Assembly (NCBI RefSeq): GCF_028551255.1
Contig: NZ_CP117029.1
Span: 434,001 to 498,000, forward strand
From: Vibrio tubiashii
GTDB taxonomy: Bacteria > Pseudomonadota > Gammaproteobacteria > Enterobacterales > Vibrionaceae
Direction: 5' to 3'
Length of the DNA stretch: 64,000 bases
Below are positions 1 to 9,245 of the stretch, one piece after another. Each line of letters begins with the position of its first letter. The stretch's first letter is position 1. The translations under genes and the position numbers were made by a program. The notes under the pieces were generated by a model. The model saw nothing but the letters and a program-made list of their open reading frames with translations. It was not told the origin of the DNA and ran no database searches.

Positions 1-1
1 C

Positions 2-406
2 CACTTTCTTGGCGTACAAGCGATAGCATTTTCGCTGGTGGGTAAGCATCATTTTGCAACTGCAGCAGCCATTGCGCGCGAGTTAGTCTCTCAGCATGCA
101 GCCAAACCTATTCCAACCAACAGGCTTCTCAACGTTAATATTCCAGATGTTGAGCTTTCTCGGCTCAAAGGAACTCAGGTGACTCGACTGGGTGCGCGCC
201 ATCACGCTGAAGCAATGATTAAGCAGAAAGATCCTCGTGGTCATGATATTTATTGGTTAGGTCCTCCAGGTAAAGAGCAAGATGCTGGAGAGGGGACGGA
301 TTTCTTTGCGATTGAGCAAGGTTACGTATCAGTAACACCGCTGCAAGTTGACCTGACGGCGCACGAATCTCTGACAAGTATGGATAACTGGTTAAAGGAA
401 CAATAA
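2..406 (+). CDS. surE: 5'/3'-nucleotidase SurE, C-terminal part (cut by window start)
   Basis: The reading frame is open from base 2 and has no stop before TAA at 404-406, so the start lies left of the window. The visible 134 or so residues begin [14 protein letters not shown] and continue into the SurE C-terminal half (NVNIPDV, then [18 protein letters not shown] and the [11 protein letters not shown] end), which matches the family's fold-swapped C-terminus. SurE is a cytoplasmic metal-dependent phosphatase of nucleoside monophosphates. The GTG at 38 is internal and is not the start. Two bases separate its stop from pcm, the conserved surE-pcm-nlpD-rpoS order of gammaproteobacteria. Confidence 0.95.
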   Translation, partial: HFLGVQAIAFSLVGKHHFATAAAIARELVSQHAAKPIPTNRLLNVNIPDVELSRLKGTQVTRLGARHHAEAMIKQKDPRGHDIYWLGPPGKEQDAGEGTDFFAIEQGYVSVTPLQVDLTAHESLTSMDNWLKEQ

Positions 407-408
407 GA

Positions 409-1035
409 ATGGTAAACCCACATGCTGACAGATTAATCGACTTTCTTGTCGCGAGTGGCATTCAAGATCAGAAAGTGCTCGATGCTATTTATCGTTTACC
501 GAGAGAGCAATTTGTCTCTCAAGCGATGATGCATCAAGCATACGACAACAATGCATTGCCGATTGGGCAAGGGCAAACCATCTCTCAGCCTTATATCGTC
601 GCCAAGATGACTGAGATATTGGGCCTAACGAGGCAGAGTAAAGTCCTTGAAGTGGGCACAGGCTCTGGCTACCAAACCGCTGTGTTGGCCCAACTAGTCG
701 ATCATGTATTTTCGATTGAGCGTATTAAAGCGCTGCAATGGGAAGCTAAGCGTCGACTGAAACAGCTTGATATCTACAATGTTTCGACCAAGCATGGTGA
801 CGGATGGCAAGGCTGGGCTGCAAAAGCCCCATTCGATGCGATTATCGTTACTGCAGCAGCAGAATCAGTACCTGCGGCATTACTTGCTCAGTTAGCTGAG
901 GGCGGCGTTATGGTGATTCCTGTCGGGAATGAAGAACAGCAATTGTTGAAGATTACCCGTAACGGTGACGATTATCTCTCCGAAGTGATAGAGATGGTGC
1001 GGTTTGTTCCTTTGGTTGCAGGTGATCTGGCATAA
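409..1035 (+). CDS. pcm: Protein-L-isoaspartate O-methyltransferase
   Basis: A 208-residue protein of the PCMT family, which uses S-adenosylmethionine to methylate L-isoaspartyl residues in damaged proteins and so starts their repair. The SAM-binding glycine loop [12 protein letters not shown] lies near residues 82-93, and the family's substrate-side [13 protein letters not shown] is at about residues 54-66. Length is that of the E. coli enzyme. The ATG follows an AAGGAAC ribosome site inside the surE end, and only two bases lie on either side of the gene, so it is probably translated from one transcript with surE and nlpD. Confidence 0.97.
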   Translation: MVNPHADRLIDFLVASGIQDQKVLDAIYRLPREQFVSQAMMHQAYDNNALPIGQGQTISQPYIVAKMTEILGLTRQSKVLEVGTGSGYQTAVLAQLVDHVFSIERIKALQWEAKRRLKQLDIYNVSTKHGDGWQGWAAKAPFDAIIVTAAAESVPAALLAQLAEGGVMVIPVGNEEQQLLKITRNGDDYLSEVIEMVRFVPLVAGDLA

Positions 1036-1037
1036 AG

Positions 1038-1949
1038 ATGAAGCAGCAGTCTTACTTTCTTCTGGTATTAGCCTTGTGCAGCGTATTGATTGGATGCGCG
1101 GCGCATACTCCTGCGCCAGTGACCGGACTGAAAAAAGACTACAGCTCAGTATCAAGAGGTAGCTATCGAGGCAGTTACTACCAAGTTGAAAAAGGCGATA
1201 CGCTGTATTTTATAGCCTATGTCACAGACAAGGATGTAAAAGAAATCATTAGTTACAATGGTTTGAAAGCCCCTTATACCATCTATCCAGGACAAAAGTT
1301 AAAGCTATGGCAGCCCGCTTATACCGCACCAGCGTACGGTGGTACTGGGGCGGGCGCTGTTGTGGCTGCGGCAAGCACACCATCTACCCCAAGCAATAAG
1401 TCAAGTTCGAGCAAAAACTCGAATCAAAAGGTTAGCTCAACTCAAGCTAAGAAAGATCACAAAACGGCGAAAAAAGATCCTCCAAAGAAGGTTGATCAAT
1501 CGAAATCAAAGGAGTATGTTGGTTCTACAGGTAAACAAAATGTTAACAAAACTGTTAGCAAACCAGCTACCAACAACAATAAAATTTCCAAGTGGTTATG
1601 GCCAACAAAAGGGAGAGTAATCAAAAACTTTTCTGCTGGAGATCAAGGGAATAAAGGTATTGATATCGCAGGACAGCGGGGTCAATCCATCGTATCAACA
1701 GCAGGTGGCACCGTCGTTTATTCAGGCAATGCGCTACGTGGTTACGGTAATCTCGTGATTATAAAACATAACGACAATTACCTCAGTGCATATGCACATA
1801 ATGATCGGTTGCTAGTACACGAAGGACAAAGTGTAAAAGCAGGCCAAAAGATTGCAACAATGGGCAGCTCAGGAACAAGCAGCGTTCGTTTGCACTTTGA
1901 AATTCGCTATCAAGGTAAGTCAGTAAATCCAAAACGCTACTTACCGTAA
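1038..1949 (+). CDS. nlpD: Murein hydrolase activator lipoprotein NlpD
   Basis: A 303-residue outer-membrane lipoprotein. Residues 1-20 are a lipoprotein signal ending in the lipobox LIGC, with Cys20 as the lipidated residue. A LysM peptidoglycan-binding domain follows (about 50-92), then a Ser/Lys/Thr-rich low-complexity linker (about 105-180) and an M23 peptidase-like domain (about 190-303). The usual M23 metal residues are incomplete: the first HxxxD His is replaced (NKGID) and the HxH motif reads AHND, although LHFEIR remains. That matches NlpD as a non-catalytic activator of amidase AmiC in cell separation. In relatives the main rpoS promoter lies inside nlpD; this is known biology and was not located here. 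Confidence 0.95.
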   Translation: MKQQSYFLLVLALCSVLIGCAAHTPAPVTGLKKDYSSVSRGSYRGSYYQVEKGDTLYFIAYVTDKDVKEIISYNGLKAPYTIYPGQKLKLWQPAYTAPAYGGTGAGAVVAAASTPSTPSNKSSSSKNSNQKVSSTQAKKDHKTAKKDPPKKVDQSKSKEYVGSTGKQNVNKTVSKPATNNNKISKWLWPTKGRVIKNFSAGDQGNKGIDIAGQRGQSIVSTAGGTVVYSGNALRGYGNLVIIKHNDNYLSAYAHNDRLLVHEGQSVKAGQKIATMGSSGTSSVRLHFEIRYQGKSVNPKRYLP

Positions 1950-2018
1950 ATTTACTGTTAGGTAAAATAGCGACATTAGACGTAGTAATGTCTTGCTAGC
2001 TCGCCAGGGGGAGGCGCT

Positions 2019-2993
2019 ATGAGTATCAGCAATACAGCAACGAAAGTCGAAGAATTCGAAATCGGTCAAGAAACAACGGAAACGTTTCAAGCCGTAGAAT
2101 CCGCAAAACCCGCACAAGAAACCAAAGAAGAGTTTGATGCATCGACCAAAAGTCTTGATGCAACCCAGCTTTACTTAGGTGAAATTGGTTTTTCTCCACT
2201 ACTTACCGCTGAAGAAGAAGTTCTTTATGCGCGTCGTGCCTTGCGAGGTGACGAAGCTGCGCGTAAACGAATGATCGAAAGTAACCTTCGCTTAGTAGTG
2301 AAAATCTCACGTCGATACAGCAACCGTGGCCTAGCGCTTCTTGATCTTATTGAAGAAGGGAATCTAGGATTGATCCGCGCGGTTGAGAAGTTCGACCCAG
2401 AGCGTGGTTTCAGATTCTCTACCTACGCAACATGGTGGATTCGCCAAACCATTGAACGTGCATTAATGAATCAAACTCGCACGATTCGATTACCTATTCA
2501 CGTCGTCAAAGAGCTTAATATTTACCTGCGTACCGCTCGTGAACTTTCACAAAAACTTGACCATGAGCCTACTGCAGAAGAGATAGCGACTCAGCTAGAC
2601 AAGCCAGTCGATGATGTGAGTAAAATGCTCCGCCTTAATGAACGTATCAGCTCTGTTGATACACCCATTGGTGGTGATGGTGAAAAGGCTCTGCTTGATA
2701 TCATTCCAGATATTAATAACTCAGACCCTGAAGTCTCAACTCAAGATGACGACATCAAAAACTCTCTAATCCATTGGTTAGATGAGCTTAATCCAAAGCA
2801 AAAAGAAGTTTTAGCGCGTCGCTTTGGCCTACTTGGCTACGAGCCATCGACTCTTGAAGAGGTCGGTCGCGAGATTAATCTTACTCGTGAACGTGTTCGT
2901 CAGATACAGGTAGAAGGTTTACGTCGCCTACGAGAGATATTGATCAAGCAGGGACTAAATATGGAAAACCTATTTAGTGTCACTGAAGATTAA
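2019..2993 (+). CDS. rpoS: RNA polymerase sigma factor RpoS (sigma-38)
   Basis: A 324-residue sigma-70 family protein. It has the short acidic N-terminus of RpoS, region 1.2 ([19 protein letters not shown], about 50-68), region 2 with [18 protein letters not shown] and the -10 helix [13 protein letters not shown] (about 108-150), region 3, and a region 4 helix-turn-helix ([20 protein letters not shown], about 284-303). It directs stationary-phase and stress transcription. The ATG has a very strong GGGGGAGG ribosome site at about 2005-2012. The 69-bp gap after nlpD has no terminator, so read-through from nlpD is likely. Confidence 0.98.
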   Translation: MSISNTATKVEEFEIGQETTETFQAVESAKPAQETKEEFDASTKSLDATQLYLGEIGFSPLLTAEEEVLYARRALRGDEAARKRMIESNLRLVVKISRRYSNRGLALLDLIEEGNLGLIRAVEKFDPERGFRFSTYATWWIRQTIERALMNQTRTIRLPIHVVKELNIYLRTARELSQKLDHEPTAEEIATQLDKPVDDVSKMLRLNERISSVDTPIGGDGEKALLDIIPDINNSDPEVSTQDDDIKNSLIHWLDELNPKQKEVLARRFGLLGYEPSTLEEVGREINLTRERVRQIQVEGLRRLREILIKQGLNMENLFSVTED

Positions 2994-3010
2994 TCTTCAG
3001 ACTGATAGCA

Positions 3011-3038
3011 AAAAGCCTTGGAATTCCAAGGCTTTTTT
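3011..3038. terminator. Bidirectional terminator between rpoS and the CNNM/CorC gene
   Basis: A perfect palindrome (AAAAGCCTTGGAA / TTCCAAGGCTTTT) with T runs on both sides. It can stop rpoS transcription rightwards and the converging minus-strand gene leftwards. A second perfect 18-bp palindrome, CTGAAGATTAATCTTCAG at 2983-3000, spans the rpoS stop codon. Confidence 0.9.
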
Positions 3039-3060
3039 GATCTTCTAGCTTTTGTACTTG

Positions 3061-4332
3061 TTACTGAGTTTTGAGAACAGGAAATACTTTTACTAGCTTG
3101 ATGCGGTTCTCTTCAAGCTCAACGATCTCCATTGGATGACCAGAGACTTGCACACTGAGGTGGCTTTCCGGGATATCTTCTAAGTGTTCGAGAATCAATC
3201 CGTTCAGCGTTCTTGGTCCGTCAGTAGGTAAAGTCCACTTGAGTCCTTTGTTGATGTCTCGAATATTGGCGCTGCCCTCGATAAGGAAGCTACCATCACC
3301 TTGTGGGGTAATTTCATCAGATAAACTTGGCGCAATAGAAGTAGTAAACTCACCTACGATCTCTTCCAAGATATCTTCTAAAGTAATCAGGCCGATAATA
3401 TCGCCGTACTCATCAACGATTAAACCGATTCGCTCTTTGTTGCGTTGAAACTTAAGTAGTTGCACGTTGAGCGGGGTACTTTCCGGAATGAAATAAACTT
3501 CATCGGCAGCACGGAGCAAGGTTTCCTTAGTAAACTCATTCTTCTCTAGCATTAAACGGTATGACTCGCGCAAACGCAGCATACCAACCACTTCATCAAT
3601 TTGATCGCGGTATAAGACAACGCGGCCATGCGGAGAGTGAGTCAACTGGCGTACGATAGATTTCCAGTCGTCATTGATATCAATACCGGTAATCTCATTA
3701 CGTGGCACCATGATGTCATTTACCGTTACATGCTCTAAATCGAGAATCGAGATCAACATATCTTGGTGACGGCGTGGAATCAGGCTCCCTGCTTCATTGA
3801 CGACAGTACGCAATTCTTCAGAGCTTAAGTGATCGTCACCACCATGATCGGCTTTGATACCGAGAAGGCGGATGAAACCGTTGGTGATAAAGTTAACCAA
3901 GATAACTAGCGGAGAAAGCACCTTCATCAAAATAGTCAGTACAACGCTGCTGGCATAGGAAACTCTTTCCGGATAAAGAGCAGCAAGGGTTTTTGGGGTG
4001 ACTTCGGCGAAGACCAGAATGACTAAGGTGAGCGTACCAGTTGCAATGGCGACACCTAAGCTACCAAACAATCGCATACCTAGAATGGTGGCAATTGCAG
4101 AAGCAAGAATATTGACGAGGTTGTTGCCAATGAGGATCAAGCCTATCAAACGATCGGGGCGATCGAGCAGCTTTTCAACACGTTTAGCACCTTTGTGGCC
4201 TGTGTTTGCTAGGTGCTTGAGGCGGTATCGGTTCAGAGACATCATCCCTGTCTCGGAGCCTGAAAAATATCCTGAAATAACAATAAGACACGCGAGTAGC
4301 GCAAATAAGATACCCGTTGATATGTCGTCCAA
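3061..4332 (-). CDS. yfjD: CNNM/CorC-family (DUF21 + CBS pair) inner-membrane protein, YfjD-like
   Basis: A 423-residue protein with an N-terminal DUF21/CNNM membrane domain (about 1-190; hydrophobic stretches after MDDISTGILFALLACLIVIS and the GNNLVNILASAIATILG motif). A cytoplasmic CBS pair follows (about 200-335; IMVPRNEITGID, then VVDEYGDIIGLITLEDILEEIVGE), and then a CorC_HlyC C-terminal domain (about 345-420). The family is linked to Mg2+/Co2+ export or tolerance; substrate here is unknown. In E. coli yfjD also lies beside ypjD and ffh, which supports the name. A 128-bp gap separates it from ypjD. The annotation 'hemolysin' sometimes given to this family is not supported. Confidence 0.85.
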   Translation of the reverse strand: MDDISTGILFALLACLIVISGYFSGSETGMMSLNRYRLKHLANTGHKGAKRVEKLLDRPDRLIGLILIGNNLVNILASAIATILGMRLFGSLGVAIATGTLTLVILVFAEVTPKTLAALYPERVSYASSVVLTILMKVLSPLVILVNFITNGFIRLLGIKADHGGDDHLSSEELRTVVNEAGSLIPRRHQDMLISILDLEHVTVNDIMVPRNEITGIDINDDWKSIVRQLTHSPHGRVVLYRDQIDEVVGMLRLRESYRLMLEKNEFTKETLLRAADEVYFIPESTPLNVQLLKFQRNKERIGLIVDEYGDIIGLITLEDILEEIVGEFTTSIAPSLSDEITPQGDGSFLIEGSANIRDINKGLKWTLPTDGPRTLNGLILEHLEDIPESHLSVQVSGHPMEIVELEENRIKLVKVFPVLKTQ

Positions 4333-4422
4333 AGCTTATCTTTTCCTTGTTATGTTTGGTTAATTTATGACCTAATTCTTAGGTTAAGTCAATTTCAAAA
4401 AGAGAACTGAATATTGTAAAAG

Positions 4423-4445
4423 AAAGGTGCATTCGATGCACCTTT
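4423..4445 (-). terminator. Terminator of ypjD
   Basis: Stem AAAGGTGCAT with its complement around a TCG loop, followed on the minus strand by a T-rich TTTCTTTT run. It lies 15 bases past the ypjD stop. Confidence 0.75.
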
Positions 4446-4460
4446 GTTGAGACTAGTTAG

Positions 4461-5255
4461 CTAGCGAAGAATGATTTCTCGTACAAATCGGCTGCCAAAG
4501 TAAGCTAGGGTCAGTAAAGTGGCACCTGCTACGGCAAACCAAGTCACCTTCCTGCCGCGCCAGCCTTTCTGGTAGTGTCCCCAAAGCAGCACTGAATAGA
4601 CAACCCAAGCAATAAACGAAAGGATGCCTTTGTGCGCTTTGCCTTGAGCAAACATATCCTGGACAAAGATAAAGCCAGTCAGTAGTGTCCCTGTCAGTAG
4701 TAGATTACCAATTAAGATGATATTGAATAGTTGACGCTCAACCATTAATAGAGGTGGCAAGTTAGGGTTGATCGCCAAGGCTTTCTTGGTCTTGAGCTTA
4801 TGGTCAAGCCATGCCAACTGTAAGGCGTACAGAGCTCCAATGGTCAAAGTCGAGTATGAGAACAGTGCCAAGGAGATATGAATCAGCAGCTTAGGGTCTT
4901 GTTCTAGATGAGTAATAAAAGTACTCGGTAAAAATGCAGCCGCAACAAGATTCATTGCGGAAAAGCTGTACACCACCGGCAGCAAGAACCAGAGGCGAGT
5001 TTTTAACATCGCGCCACTCATGACTAAAGAGATAATAAAGCCGATTAATGAAGCGACATTCAGAATGCTGAGGTTTTGCCCGGAGCTGCCTAAAATAAGA
5101 TCGCTTAGCAACCACGCATGAAAAGCCAGCGCTAGAATGGCACTAACGAAGACTGTTTTTACGCGGATCCCTGTTTGATGTACAAGTCCCGGAACGATGG
5201 TTGCAATGGCTAATAGATAAAGTATGGCTGCAACAACGGCGATTAGGTTATCCAT
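4461..5255 (-). CDS. ypjD: CcsA/CcmC-like inner-membrane protein YpjD
   Basis: A 264-residue, almost wholly hydrophobic protein with about eight predicted membrane segments, of the cytochrome c assembly (CcsA) superfamily. It is the neighbour of ffh, divergently transcribed, as in E. coli where it is called ypjD (corE). In Salmonella it has been linked to magnesium/cobalt efflux together with the CNNM neighbour; I see no heme-handling WWD motif. Exact activity cannot be read from the sequence. Confidence 0.8.
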   Translation of the reverse strand: MDNLIAVVAAILYLLAIATIVPGLVHQTGIRVKTVFVSAILALAFHAWLLSDLILGSSGQNLSILNVASLIGFIISLVMSGAMLKTRLWFLLPVVYSFSAMNLVAAAFLPSTFITHLEQDPKLLIHISLALFSYSTLTIGALYALQLAWLDHKLKTKKALAINPNLPPLLMVERQLFNIILIGNLLLTGTLLTGFIFVQDMFAQGKAHKGILSFIAWVVYSVLLWGHYQKGWRGRKVTWFAVAGATLLTLAYFGSRFVREIILR

Positions 5256-5369
5256 TATTCTCTAGAGCTGGTGAATTTTTAATAAATTATACCTTGCATC
5301 AACGGCTTGAGCTATGACTTATCTCGCTCATTTGCGTGACTTGAGATATCAAAAGTTATCTAGGCAGTG

Positions 5370-5396
5370 TCAAGCATGGGTTGGCTAAGGTATACT
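5370..5396 (+). promoter_or_regulatory. Candidate promoter of ffh
   Basis: A good -10 box TATACT lies at 5391-5396 with a poor -35 (GTGTCA-like) about 17 bases upstream, roughly 65 bases before the ffh ATG. This is the best sigma-70-like match in the 208-bp gap between ypjD and ffh. No other gene or repeat was seen there. Confidence 0.4.
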
Positions 5397-5463
5397 CATA
5401 GTAATTTTTCGCCAATATTGACGGGCGAGCCTCCTTGCACACCGTCTGGGTAAAGAGACTAAG

Positions 5464-6852
5464 ATGTTTGAGAATTTAACGGATCGCTTATCCAAAACGC
5501 TGAAAAACATCAGCGGTAAAGGTCGTCTGACCGAAGACAATATTAAAGAGACGTTGCGTGAAGTGCGTATGGCGCTTCTTGAAGCTGACGTTGCTCTTCC
5601 GGTTGTACGTGAATTTATTAAGCGTATTAAAGAGAGCGCAGTTGGGGTTGAGGTTTCGAAATCTCTAACACCAGGCCAAGAGTTCATTAAGATCGTTCAA
5701 GCTGAGCTTGAAGCGGTGATGGGTGAGTCCAATGAAGCGCTTAACCTAGCTGCTCAGCCACCTGCTGTTGTATTAATGGCGGGTCTGCAGGGTGCAGGTA
5801 AAACCACTTCTGTTGGTAAACTTTCAAAGCTATTAAAAGAGCGCGATAAGAAGAAAGTGCTGGTTGTCTCTGCCGACGTTTACCGTCCTGCAGCGATCAA
5901 ACAGCTAGAAACATTGGCCTCAGATGTGGGTGTTGATTTCTTCCCATCTTCAGCTGATCAAAAGCCGATTGATATCGCTAATGCTGCCATCGACCACGCG
6001 AAGAAGAAATTCTACGACGTACTTCTTGTCGATACGGCGGGTCGCTTAGCGGTTGATGAGCAGATGATGGCTGAGATTCAAGAGCTGCATACTGCTATTA
6101 ACCCTGTGGAGACTCTGTTTGTTGTCGATGCGATGACAGGTCAAGATGCGGCGAACACGGCCAAAGCTTTCGGTGATACGCTGCCTCTAACGGGTGTGGT
6201 TCTGACCAAAGTAGATGGTGATGCGCGTGGTGGTGCAGCGCTGTCTGTTCGCCATATCACAGGCAAACCAATCAAATTCCTCGGTGTTGGTGAGAAAACC
6301 GACGCACTAGAACCTTTCCACCCGGATCGTGTCGCATCTCGTATTCTTGGTATGGGTGACGTCCTGTCGCTTATCGAAGATCTGCAACGTAATGTTGACC
6401 AAGATAAAGCAGAGAAGCTGGCTAAGAAGTTTAAAGAGAAAAAAGGTTTTGACCTTGAAGACTTCCGTGAACAGCTTGGTCAGATGCAAAACATGGGCGG
6501 CATGATGGGTATGATGGATAAGCTACCTGGCATGAGCAATTTACCGGACAACGTGAAAGACAAAGTTGACGATAAGATGTTCAAGCAGATGGAAGCGATC
6601 ATCAACTCAATGACCATGAAAGAGCGCCAGCGCCCTGAGCTAATTAAAGGCTCACGTAAGAAACGTATTGCTGCAGGTTCTGGTACCCAAGTACAAGACG
6701 TTAACCGCCTGCTTAAACAGTTCACTCAGATGCAGAAGATGATGAAGAAAATGCAGAAAGGTGGCATGAAAGGCATGATGCGCAACATGCAAGGCATGAT
6801 GGGTGGTATGGGCGGAATGGGAGGCGGTGGCTTCAATCCATTTGGACGCTAA
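5464..6852 (+). CDS. ffh: Signal recognition particle protein Ffh (SRP54)
   Basis: A 462-residue GTPase that binds 4.5S RNA and signal sequences and delivers ribosomes to FtsY at the inner membrane. The N domain is at about 1-95. The G domain (about 96-300) has G1 GLQGAGKTT near residue 107, the box SADVYRPAA, DTAGR and TKVDGDARGG. The M domain (about 325-462) is rich in methionine (MGGMMGMMDKL and a Met/Gly tail), the signal-peptide groove. Full family length. It opens the conserved ffh-rpsP-rimM-trmD-rplS group. Confidence 0.98.
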   Translation: MFENLTDRLSKTLKNISGKGRLTEDNIKETLREVRMALLEADVALPVVREFIKRIKESAVGVEVSKSLTPGQEFIKIVQAELEAVMGESNEALNLAAQPPAVVLMAGLQGAGKTTSVGKLSKLLKERDKKKVLVVSADVYRPAAIKQLETLASDVGVDFFPSSADQKPIDIANAAIDHAKKKFYDVLLVDTAGRLAVDEQMMAEIQELHTAINPVETLFVVDAMTGQDAANTAKAFGDTLPLTGVVLTKVDGDARGGAALSVRHITGKPIKFLGVGEKTDALEPFHPDRVASRILGMGDVLSLIEDLQRNVDQDKAEKLAKKFKEKKGFDLEDFREQLGQMQNMGGMMGMMDKLPGMSNLPDNVKDKVDDKMFKQMEAIINSMTMKERQRPELIKGSRKKRIAAGSGTQVQDVNRLLKQFTQMQKMMKKMQKGGMKGMMRNMQGMMGGMGGMGGGGFNPFGR

Positions 6853-6884
6853 TTTTACCCAGCAACAAAAAATTCAAGGTGTTA

Positions 6885-6980
6885 GCTAAGTCACAAACTT
6901 AAATCTCATTTTATGGTGGTGAAAAAGTAGCTAAATACCTTGCATTGCTCCGGAATAAGAGTAAAATTCCGGAGCTTTAT
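6885..6980 (+). ncRNA. Candidate ffh 3'UTR-derived RNA: two stem-loops, the second a terminator
   Basis: The ffh-rpsP gap holds two hairpins. The first pairs CAAGGT-TTAGCTA (6885-6898) with TAGCTAA-ACCTTG (6928-6942), 13 pairs with a small internal bulge and a 29-nt loop. Four bases on, GCTCCGGAAT (6947-6956) pairs with ATTCCGGAGC (6966-6975), followed by TTTATTTT, a plausible Rho-independent terminator. A short RNA ending at about 6983 would have the shape of many 3'UTR-derived sRNAs. No promoter was identified, so it may equally be just the tail of the ffh mRNA. Confidence 0.35.
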
Positions 6981-6983
6981 TTT
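6947..6983 (+). terminator. Terminator after ffh
   Basis: A 10-bp GC-rich stem GCTCCGGAAT / ATTCCGGAGC with a 9-nt loop, then TTTATTTT. It separates ffh from the rpsP operon. A further imperfect stem (CCCCAAAC at about 6991-6998 with GTTTCTGGGG at about 7016-7025) lies in the rpsP leader. Confidence 0.75.
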
Positions 6984-7059
6984 GGCACGAGCCCCAAACT
7001 GTTTAGCGATAAATGGTTTCTGGGGTTAATTTTATTTTTGAGAAAGCAAAGAGGACGAC

Positions 7060-7308
7060 ATGGTAACCATTCGTTTGGCACGTCACGGCGCTAAGAAGCG
7101 TCCATTTTATCAAATCGTAGTAGCGGACAGCCGCAATGCAGCAACTGGCCGTTTCATCGAGAAAGTTGGTTTCTTTAACCCAACTGCTCAAGGTCAAGAA
7201 GAAGGTCTACGTCTAGACCTAGATCGCGTTAACCACTGGGTTGGTCAAGGCGCATCTGTATCTGACCGCGTAGCTAAGCTAGTTAAAGACGCTCAAAAAG
7301 CGGCTTAA
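7060..7308 (+). CDS. rpsP: 30S ribosomal protein S16
   Basis: An 82-residue protein starting [20 protein letters not shown], the S16 signature, with [26 protein letters not shown] in the C-terminal half. A GAGG ribosome site stands 7 bases before the ATG. First gene of rpsP-rimM-trmD-rplS; it needs the next gene product RimM for proper 30S maturation. Confidence 0.98.
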   Translation: MVTIRLARHGAKKRPFYQIVVADSRNAATGRFIEKVGFFNPTAQGQEEGLRLDLDRVNHWVGQGASVSDRVAKLVKDAQKAA

Positions 7309-7337
7309 TTCTTATTTTAAGAAGTAGAAATTAGCTT

Positions 7338-7886
7338 ATGTCGATGAAAGGTAAAGAAACAATGAGCGATGACAAGATTGTTGTAGGCAAGTTTGGTGCT
7401 ACTTATGGCATTCGCGGTTGGCTCAAGGTTTTTTCCTACACAGACAATACTGAAAGCATATTTGATTACGCACCTTGGTTTATTAAGCAAGGTGAAAAGT
7501 GGGTCGAGTACAAAGTAGAAAGCTGGAAGCGCCATAACAAAGGTTTGGTGGTAAAGCTGGAAGGTCTTGATGTGCGTGAAGAAGCGCAGCTCATGACTAA
7601 CTTTGAAATCTCAATTGACCCTGCGGTATTACCAGAATTGCCATCAGACGAGTTCTATTGGCGTGATTTGATTGGTATGCAAGTAGTAACCGATAAAGGT
7701 TACGATCTAGGTGTCGTTTCCGACATGTTAGAAACTGGCTCCAACGATGTTCTCGTAATTAAAGCAAATCTAAAAGATGCTTTCGGACAAAAGGAACGAT
7801 TAATTCCGTTCCTTGAAGAGCAAGTGATCAAAAACATTGATCGTGAAGCTCAACGGATCGAAGTTGACTGGGATCCTGGATTCTAA
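7338..7886 (+). CDS. rimM: Ribosome maturation factor RimM
   Basis: A 182-residue protein with the RimM N-terminal barrel ([19 protein letters not shown], about 13-31) and a C-terminal PRC-barrel domain ([20 protein letters not shown], about 106-125; ending IEVDWDPGF). It binds the 30S head and S19 during 16S processing. Three in-frame ATGs (7338, 7344, 7362) are possible; 7362 has AAAGG about 12 bases upstream and aligns better with enteric RimM, so the first eight residues are uncertain. Confidence 0.95.
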   Translation: MSMKGKETMSDDKIVVGKFGATYGIRGWLKVFSYTDNTESIFDYAPWFIKQGEKWVEYKVESWKRHNKGLVVKLEGLDVREEAQLMTNFEISIDPAVLPELPSDEFYWRDLIGMQVVTDKGYDLGVVSDMLETGSNDVLVIKANLKDAFGQKERLIPFLEEQVIKNIDREAQRIEVDWDPGF

Positions 7887-7913
7887 ACTCCAAATTACCA
7901 GAGCGAGATAAAC

Positions 7914-8657
7914 ATGTGGGTTGGCGTAATTAGCCTATTTCCTGAAATGTTCCGTTCTGTTACTGATTTTGGAGTAACAGGTCAAGCGGTTAAAAAAGGT
8001 CTTTTGTCGATTGAGACTTGGAATCCTCGTGATTTCACGCACGACAAACATCGCACTGTTGATGATAGACCTTACGGTGGCGGCCCTGGCATGCTTATGA
8101 TGGTTCAGCCTTTGCGCGATGCTATCCACGCAGCCAAGCAAGCGTCACCGGGTAAGACGAAAGTCATCTACCTTTCTCCTCAAGGTCGAAAACTTGACCA
8201 ACAAGGGGTAGAGGAACTGGCAACAAACGAGAACTTGCTTCTTATTTGTGGCCGTTACGAAGGGGTAGATGAGCGTATCATCCAATCTGAAGTTGACGAA
8301 GAATGGTCAATTGGGGATTTTGTGATGACGGGTGGTGAAATACCAGCCATGACGTTGATTGATTCAGTGTCTCGGTTTGTTCCGGGTGTACTAGGAGATT
8401 TCGCGTCAGCAGAAGAAGACTCTTTTGCTAATGGCTTGCTAGATTGCCCTCACTATACGCGCCCTGAGGTGTTAGACGATAAAGAAGTACCTGCGGTACT
8501 CAAGTCTGGTAACCATAAGGACATTCGTCGCTGGCGACTAAAACAGTCGTTAGGCCGTACTTGGCTAAGAAGACCAGAGCTCCTGGAAAACCTAGCTCTG
8601 ACTGACGAACAGGAACAATTACTGGCCGAGTTCATTAAAGAGACCCGAGCTAAGTAA
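7914..8657 (+). CDS. trmD: tRNA (guanine37-N1)-methyltransferase TrmD
   Basis: A 247-residue SPOUT methyltransferase that makes m1G37 in tRNAs reading CNN codons and so prevents frameshifting. The N-terminus [13 protein letters not shown], the conserved [11 protein letters not shown] (about 50-60), the trefoil-knot SAM loop [13 protein letters not shown] (about 108-120) and [13 protein letters not shown] (about 133-145) are intact. It lies 27 bases after rimM in the ribosomal operon. Confidence 0.98.
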   Translation: MWVGVISLFPEMFRSVTDFGVTGQAVKKGLLSIETWNPRDFTHDKHRTVDDRPYGGGPGMLMMVQPLRDAIHAAKQASPGKTKVIYLSPQGRKLDQQGVEELATNENLLLICGRYEGVDERIIQSEVDEEWSIGDFVMTGGEIPAMTLIDSVSRFVPGVLGDFASAEEDSFANGLLDCPHYTRPEVLDDKEVPAVLKSGNHKDIRRWRLKQSLGRTWLRRPELLENLALTDEQEQLLAEFIKETRAK

Positions 8658-8698
8658 CCTATTAAATTTAGTATCAGTTTATTCTAGGAATATTGAAA

Positions 8699-9052
8699 AT
8701 GAGTAACATCATCAAGGCTCTTGAAGAAGAGCAAATGAAAAAAGACCTACCTAACTTCGCACCTGGTGACACAGTTGTTGTTCAAGTTAAGGTAAAAGAA
8801 GGTGACCGTGAGCGTCTACAGGCTTTCGAAGGCGTTGTAATCGCAATCCGTAACCGTGGTCTACACTCTGCATTCACTGTACGTAAGATTTCTAACGGTG
8901 AAGGCGTAGAGCGTACGTTCCAAACTCACTCTCCAATGGTTGATAGCATCGAAGTTAAACGCCGTGGTGCAGTACGTCGTGCCAAGTTGTACTACCTACG
9001 TGAGCGTTCTGGTAAGTCTGCTCGTATTAAAGAGAAACTTGCTAAGAAGTAA
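8699..9052 (+). CDS. rplS: 50S ribosomal protein L19
   Basis: A 117-residue L19 ([20 protein letters not shown], then [15 protein letters not shown] and the basic tail [10 protein letters not shown]). An in-frame TTG at 8693 adds two residues (MK) but the ATG at 8699 matches known L19 starts and has a CTAGGAA ribosome site about 8 bases upstream. Last gene of the operon; a strong terminator follows. Confidence 0.97.
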   Translation: MSNIIKALEEEQMKKDLPNFAPGDTVVVQVKVKEGDRERLQAFEGVVIAIRNRGLHSAFTVRKISNGEGVERTFQTHSPMVDSIEVKRRGAVRRAKLYYLRERSGKSARIKEKLAKK

Positions 9053-9079
9053 TGCTATAACTAGCGTTCTCATAGTATT

Positions 9080-9108
9080 AGCGGAGACCAATCGGTCTCC
9101 GCTTTTTT
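9080..9108 (+). terminator. Terminator of the rpsP-rplS operon
   Basis: GCGGAGACC / GGTCTCCGC with an AATC loop, followed by six T. Confidence 0.95.
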
Positions 9109-9110
9109 AT

Positions 9111-9200
9111 GCGCTTCGCTTAGAGAGTCTGGAACGGGCTACGCCCTATGGAACGCTTCGCTTTTGGAAAGCTAGATCGGGCTTCGCCCTTCTCGAAGTG
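9111..9200. repeat. Dispersed TTC-loop hairpin repeat, copy 1
   Basis: Between rplS and yacG. It contains GGGC-TAC-GCCC (9136-9146) and GGGC-TTC-GCCC (9179-9189) in a context of GGAACG and CGCTTCGCT words that recurs after ampD, recJ, yadH and acnB. See the finding on covarying stems. Not coding. Confidence 0.7.
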
Positions 9201-9245
9201 CTTGTGGAGTGTTGACAGAACTTACCCCTAAAGAGAGACAATCAT

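Noticed and set aside
1038-1949. NlpD as an active endopeptidase
   Set aside because: Two of the M23 metal motifs are degenerate, so an activator role is more likely.
3061-4332. Hemolysin (HlyC) call
   Set aside because: The name comes from a distant family label; domains are CNNM membrane plus CBS plus CorC.
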